From Aphrophora alni (taxonomy: Eukaryota; Arthropoda; Insecta; Hemiptera; Aphrophoridae), in assembly GCA_963513935.1 (NCBI GenBank), contig OY740768.1:48754089-48818088 (forward strand): DNA of 64,000 nt, given 5' to 3'. Below the pieces are notes generated by a model that saw nothing but the letters and a program-made list of their open reading frames with translations, made no database searches and had not been told where the DNA came from. The translations under genes were made by a program, and so were the position numbers. Positions 58,095 to 64,000 of this stretch are shown one piece after another (position 1 is the first letter of the stretch; each line of letters starts with the position of its first letter).

Positions 58095-58206
58095 AGGTAT
58101 TAACTAAGAGCTGTAATAAATGAGGGTAGACTCAGAGCCTGAAATTTATGATTCCCCCAACCCTTTACTCCAGTCCAATATGATATCGTTCTCCTGCAGT
58201 GCTGGG
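58095..58206 (+). repeat. Dispersed repeat, copy 2
   Basis: Aligns with 31031-31139 over about 110 bases: TGTAATAAATGAGG, then ACTCA, AATTTATGATT, CCCC and AATATGATATCGT in the same order. A weaker third copy may lie at about 59715-59795 (GTCCAATATGACAT, TTCC). Confidence 0.6.
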
Positions 58207-59880
58207 GAGGAGTAGAGATTACATTCCATCATTTACATTCCAACATATGGGAGTAAAAAAATTGTACTGAGTTTGTTTCATTTAATGTTTTCATGATAGA
58301 AAATTGTCAAAGTCATGTATGAAAAGTTCTACTATTAGATTGTTTTTTCTATAAAACTAATAGTATTTCTTTATTTTTAAATTTGAATTCAACACCGATT
58401 TGATTTGTTTATCTTCGGTTTCTAGAATCCCAGTTATTAAATAATAACACACTTTTGTAATTGTAAACTACATAATCTCATATTTTTTACCATTTTTAAA
58501 GTACTGGGTTCTAATTTAACAGAGTTTTAAACTGTAATAAGGGTACTTACGATTATACGGACCAGTTATATTAGCTTAGGCCAGGTTATTATAGTTGAAT
58601 AGCTAATTTTGCGCAGTATTGTTGTTGTTTACCTATTGGTCAATATTCGTTGGCAGTATAGTTTAATAAGTGTGGGAGTTTTTTAAAGTATCGTTTCCTA
58701 CAAGTATAGACTACCACCAAAAATATTGAATCCTGCGATATCTGTCAACAAAATTACTATTGGGCAAATCTATAAGCCCTTTAGAGATCAACTGACTGAA
58801 TGGTTATTGTTGAATCGGACGTAGAAAAATGTATGATTTATGATTACTAAAATGCTTGGTTACGCGCGAGAATTAAAACCAAATATTTTTTTCTCTGGTT
58901 TACAGCGATTGTGATGAAATTTTCTGGTGGTATGCTTAGGTATGAGTGAAAACTGTTTATGCATTTTTATTTTTAAAGATGTGCTTCTCTGATTTTTATT
59001 TACCCAAGCTAAAAACCAATTGTTAACTCTGCAATGAAATAAGTTGATTGAGAAACTGTTGTTTGAGGTGTTCCATTTAGATTCCATCTTCAGAAATAGA
59101 TATATACTTCTAAAATGGGATACAAGAAGTCCCATGACGAGGCCAGAACACACAAAAAAATATTAAAACAAATCCTTATCATAACAGCTTATCATTATAG
59201 TTATCTTAGATATTGGTTTAGAATATGAAGAATGGGAGTAAATGCATTTTTTAATAAATTTCTCTTCATTAATTCTAATAGCCTAGGCGACATAATGATA
59301 TCAATACTAATTATGAAAAATCATAATAGATACAAATAACATCTTGAAACAATTATAGTTTTATTAGACATTGGTTTATAAAGTAAAGAATAGAAATATG
59401 TGTTTCTAAATAAACTCTCCTCTTCCATTTGTTGTAATGTCTAGAGCTGCTAGATAACAGAAAGCATCTTTCCTAATCTAATATAAATATTGCAATATTT
59501 TAAATAAATCATGAATTACTTGAATATTTAAAAAAATTATTACGATTATATTACACCAAAAAAAAATACTGTTAAATGATTTAAAATATGCAAAATAAAA
59601 TTTCCGTTAGCTCTCGTTATGTGGAGTAAATTGTAACTTAATTTTTGCAGAAAGATATTTCATTTGATGTCTGATTTATTGTTTAAAGAAGGGTTGGTAT
59701 GTGATATACAGCGCTAGCTACAAACATTAAAATATACGACTACCCTTAGCATTAGTTGAGTCCAATATGACATTATATTCCACCAAAACTGAGAACAATA
59801 ATAAACTGTAAGTTTATATTTCAATGTACATATACGTTACCTGAGAGGACAGAAATTATTACTCCCTATAACCATACATT
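58207..59880. other. AT-rich spacer
   Basis: A 97-codon minus-strand frame at 58860-59153 has no recognisable domain and is not supported as a gene. Confidence 0.5.
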
Positions 59881-59884
59881 TCTT

Positions 59885-60165
<281 letters not shown>

Positions 60166-60179
60166 TTTATTATCATTTC

Positions 60180-62570
60180 TTATTGCATTCATTAAGTTTT
60201 ATAATTTGATTAAACATTGTTTACAGGTTTTAATGTATATTCATTAAAAGTGGAACATTTCATTTGTTTACAGTCTTTGTGTAAAAATGTATTTATAATG
60301 AGTATGATGTAATCTGAAAATAGACATACTTTTATTTCTTATGTGTATGTGTTTGTGTAGGTGTGTTTATGTGTAAACAAAAATGTTTTATATTAGTAAT
60401 GCTTTGTGTTAATAACAGTTGGCAAAGTTTATTTCGTTGCAGATTGATAATTAAACCATGCATATTCAATTTAAACTTAATATTCCATTTTCAATTAATA
60501 ATAATTGTTTTGAAATTTATTTTACAATTACAAATTTGATGCCAACGACGATAATTATTCATATTTCATATTACAATAACGACAAAGCCTGAACTATCCT
60601 GTATTTAAATCCACATTATATTTGCATCTATAAATTACTTCAACATTACATTTTGATTGATATCATTGTTTGTATTTTTAACAATAAAACTAGAACTAAT
60701 ATGCACTCGTGTATGTACACTATTTATACACAAACCAAAAAAATAACATAAAAGAAACAATGATTTTTTATGTCAACTGATAATCATTTTAAAACCTGGC
60801 TATATGTCAAACATATATTAGTATCACTAACATTTAGTGAAACTGTATTTAATTAAGAGTTACTAAATACTCCACTCCATTTTAAATTTACGTATGTTAT
60901 TTTTAACCCTCTTCATACTTCTTTTGGTGCGAAAAATTAATTTAATCTTATTTCGATAGTAAAGTTTAATCAGAGCTAGATGAAAATTATTGTGTAAAAC
61001 ATATTTGAAAAGCCATTAAGGTGTTCATATAACCATTTGAAAAAAAAAAAACTTATTGTCTAACTTTTATTAATACGTTATATTTTAATCGAATCCAATT
61101 TAAAATGGTTTTCCATAGTTTCTCTTTCAAATTCTAAAGTCACACAAACCGCTGAAAATGAAATATTTATTTAAAACATTAAACAAATGTTTAAATAACA
61201 TTTAACCCCTAGACCTAGAATACTCTAAAAGCGTGAGGATCAAAAGTAACAAGAGAGATCTGACAAGAAAAACGAAAAGGTGAGATCTAAACCAAGACTG
61301 GGTGAAGAAAGGTCTAGATCCAGTTTGGGGACCTCGGGATTGCCACATCTGTATTCCCTAAAAGTGAGCCTCTGAGAGGCATTCAATTTAATGCAAAACA
61401 AACCTTGGTAGTGGTCATGATTTGTAAAATTCTACATACATACAAGTATGTGTGTATAGGCTATGTGTATGTCACCGTAAAGAGTTTTCTATGATCACTC
61501 AAAAGAAATATTACTATTTTTCAATAATGTCTGACTAAACAGTCTAAGGAATCTGTCCTAATAGAATTGACGCCTGTTTGAAATCGTAATCAGAATAAAC
61601 AGGTCAAATTAACTTCCAAATAAGATTGATTTCTGCCAACATTTTAAAATGTCTTTAGAAAGCTAGAGAGGTAACACAATTTAATTGGACCTCTGCATAC
61701 CAGTTATTATTTACACATTTTCTTCAGAATCTAAAATAATTCATAACTTTTCTTCAAATGTAATTTCATGTACTTTTTCTAAAGTTATCAAGTTATGGTG
61801 AAATTAAATTTTCAAAACATCAAAGGTAACCGAGATACAATTGTTTAAATATTGTAAACGGCCGCTATTGAAAATATGAAAGAAATTCTATGAAATGAGA
61901 TCTTTCAATTTTAAAACTAACTATACTAACATGTGCATTCAAAAAACTATTGATTTGTTCACTCATTCTAATAGATTTAACTGGTTTTTTATTTTCCTAT
62001 TTGTGCACTACAATAACAAAAGGATAAACTTGGGTAAAATATAATTTCAAAAATATATTAATTTTAAATTATGAGTTTTCTAAACTACGATTTTTATTTA
62101 TTTCAATTTCTAATTATTATTAAGTTCCGTAAAATAAATACAACACTATAATTTAGATATTTATTCATATCGAGTTTAAATGACGACCGTCAAAGTTGGT
62201 TATTGGTTTTTGAAAATTATTCCCTAATGTTAATTTGAATTTACTTGTAATTTTTCACACTGTTTTGGGTAAATAATGTTCACATTTCACAAAAAATGTA
62301 TTGATGTCATTAGAGCCGATTTTAAGAAATTACTTGTTTATAACATCTCCATTGCCGTGTTTACTGATAACTCACAAACCGTTATTTTTTATAAGATAGA
62401 AAGCAATAGGTTTTGTTTGGATATACAGAGCTACATTTTTAAAAACATTTGATCATAATATGTTAGAAGAAATTTTACGACAATTTTAATTTGATGTGTT
62501 TTTTCTATATTGATAAGTACCTCAAATTTTGAGTTCTGGAAGAAACTCCAAGATATGGCTAAAATATCTC
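60180..62570. other. AT-rich spacer
   Basis: Nothing recognisable. A somewhat GC-richer patch at 61200-61400 has no identified content. Confidence 0.5.
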
Positions 62571-62584
62571 CACATTTAGAACAG

Positions 62585-62915
62585 AACTTTTAGGACACAA
62601 CACGCCCAGGTAGAGAAAGCCCTGTGAGCTCCAAACACTCAGAAAAGGTAGCAGTAACATGAGTCTAGAACTCGAAAATTTCAAATAATATAGCAATATG
62701 AACAGGGCTCTGTGATCCTAAAATGCCCAGGCAGAGGAAGATGGTTCACCGAGTTCAACAAGTCTTAACAGGGGAGGACAGTAGGCCTACATAGAACTCT
62801 TTGAGCTCAGGATCAAAACGCCTAGGCATTGTGAGGTTGAGACAGAAACATGGTCTTGTGACAGGCAATGAAAAAAGATCCTACGAGTTCAACATGCTCA
62901 GGGAGAGAGAAAGGA
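62585..62915 (+). repeat. Possible diverged tandem repeat, about 90-125 bp units
   Basis: CGCCCAGG, TGCCCAGG and CGCCTAGG blocks at about 62603, 62729 and 62817 are each associated with downstream GAGTTCAACA-like or GAGCTC motifs. Divergence is high and unit borders are uncertain. Confidence 0.35.
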
Positions 62916-63488
62916 CAAAAAAAGTAATTGATGCAACCTAAATGTTTGAGACTGTCGTACAGGATTAAGACTGAAATAAGACTTTTTGATAGCGAGACTA
63001 AATATACCAAAATTCTGCTCAACACTCGTATATATGAGTACGAAACACCCTTGTACATACGTGCATAAACAAAGTATAACTTTCTGTTTAATTATCCGAT
63101 TTTTATAAAATTGAACTACAGGTCATTTCTAAATTTCATGGACAAGTCTGTACGATTTTTTCTTCTTCTCGCGATTGCTTTCTCAAGTAATAACCGTTAC
63201 AATTTTTTTTTTCTTTTCGGATTCGCTCTAGCCGGAATAGGATTTTTCCAGGGATCCGCAAGATATGGATTGGAGGATAGGTTTTTTGAAAGGTTTCAAT
63301 TTCAGGGCGTTCAGGAGCGAACGAGAGGTTTACTCTCTGCCCTTAATAGTTCATCATGGCCAAAAGGTCTATTCTAGAGAGGTTGGGGTGAAAGAGGTTC
63401 TAACCCTATAGCTACTAATCGTCCCGATTTCAGATTCAAATGATTTAGAAACTATTCTATAGTAAACGGCCTGCCTATCTGTGGCAAG

Positions 63489-63945
63489 GAAAAGGCTGAA
63501 TATTCTCGAGTGAGGTACGGGAAGGCTGAATATTCTCCAGCGGGGAGCGAGGAAGCTGAATATTCTCTAGCCGGGAGCGAGGAGGCTAATATTCTCCAGC
63601 TGGGAGTGGGAGGCTGAATATTCTCCAGCAAGGAACGTGAAGACTGAATATTGTTCAGCTAGGAAAGTGGAGGCTGAATATTCTCCGTCTAGGATGAGGC
63701 TGAATATTCTCCAGATAGGAACAGGAAGGCTGAATATTTTCCAGCTATGAACGGGGATGCCCAATATTTTCCAGCTAGGAACGGGAGGACTGAATATTCT
63801 CCAGCGAGGAGCGAGGAAGCTGAATATTCTCCAGCGGGAAACGAGGAGGTTAATATTCTCCAGCGGGGAGCGGAAGGCTGAATATTCTCCACCAAAGAAC
63901 GAGAAGGCTGAATATTCTCCAGCGGGGAGTAAGGCAGAATATTCA
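63489..63945 (+). repeat. 30-bp minisatellite, about 15 copies
   Basis: The unit is roughly GAGGCTGAATATTCTCCAGC plus GGGGAGCGAG. Copies vary mainly in the last ten bases and in single-base deletions. Because the unit is close to 30 bases, long frames open by chance on both strands (a ten-residue AGEYSAS-type repeat on the minus strand); varying unit lengths shift the frame, arguing against coding. Confidence 0.95.
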
Positions 63946-64000
63946 AATCACAAGCTAACAATGATTAAGAAAATCCCAAAATCATTTTTGGAGCTCTAGT

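Noticed and set aside
58860..59153. 97-codon minus-strand frame
   Set aside because: No domain or motif recognised, composition like the surrounding spacer.
63138..63377. 80-codon frame with a hydrophobic, signal-peptide-like start
   Set aside because: No recognisable family, no splice or promoter context that I can support, and it lies beside a minisatellite; probably chance.

Overview
The window looks like AT-rich, non-coding nuclear DNA from an insect, perhaps a hemipteran (weak guess). Support comes from the insect-type mobile elements, from TTAGG-type telomere-like motifs and from the absence of any recognisable host exon. I find no host protein gene, rRNA or canonical tRNA. Nearly everything interpretable is mobile DNA of different ages embedded in AT-rich spacer.

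Layout. 0.9-2.0 kb: a diverged pair of inverted repeats. 4.66-5.69 kb: 5'-truncated, decayed LINE carrying an RNase H domain and a (TCAA)n tail. 9.85-10.2 kb: C-terminal remnant of a Tc1/mariner-like transposase. 17.44-22.37 kb: complete, probably young Jockey-clade non-LTR retrotransposon on the minus strand (5' UTR, ORF1, ORF2, poly(A)), framed by a perfect 13-bp target-site duplication. 36.3-38.8 kb: strongly decayed errantivirus-like integrase and envelope remnants, minus strand. 42.18-42.59 kb: tandem repeats rich in TTAGG. 44.68-49.27 kb: an LTR retrotransposon, minus strand, with a 4-bp target duplication, a primer site matching tRNA-Lys3, gag and protease but no reverse transcriptase, RNase H or integrase; its downstream LTR is truncated and contains an inverted block. 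49.77-49.92 and 53.20-53.26 kb: tRNA-derived SINE-like pieces. 59.88-60.17 kb: a long CT satellite. 63.49-63.94 kb: a 30-bp minisatellite.

The most interesting pattern is a scatter of hammerhead-ribozyme-like motifs at about 24.1, 27.7, 32.4, 52.26, 52.97, 53.09 and 55.24 kb. Each combines a CUGANGA-like core, a stem II, a GAAAC box and, in most, a U-A or U-C cleavage site; four lie inside inverted-repeat units. They resemble the ribozymes of Penelope-like retroelements and are probably the relics of such insertions. This assignment is pattern-based and needs covariance-model searching.

Functionally, the Jockey element carries all visible motifs for autonomous retrotransposition (RNA-binding ORF1; endonuclease plus reverse transcriptase in ORF2). 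The gag-protease LTR element could only move with polymerase and integrase supplied in trans. All remaining elements are dead fragments.
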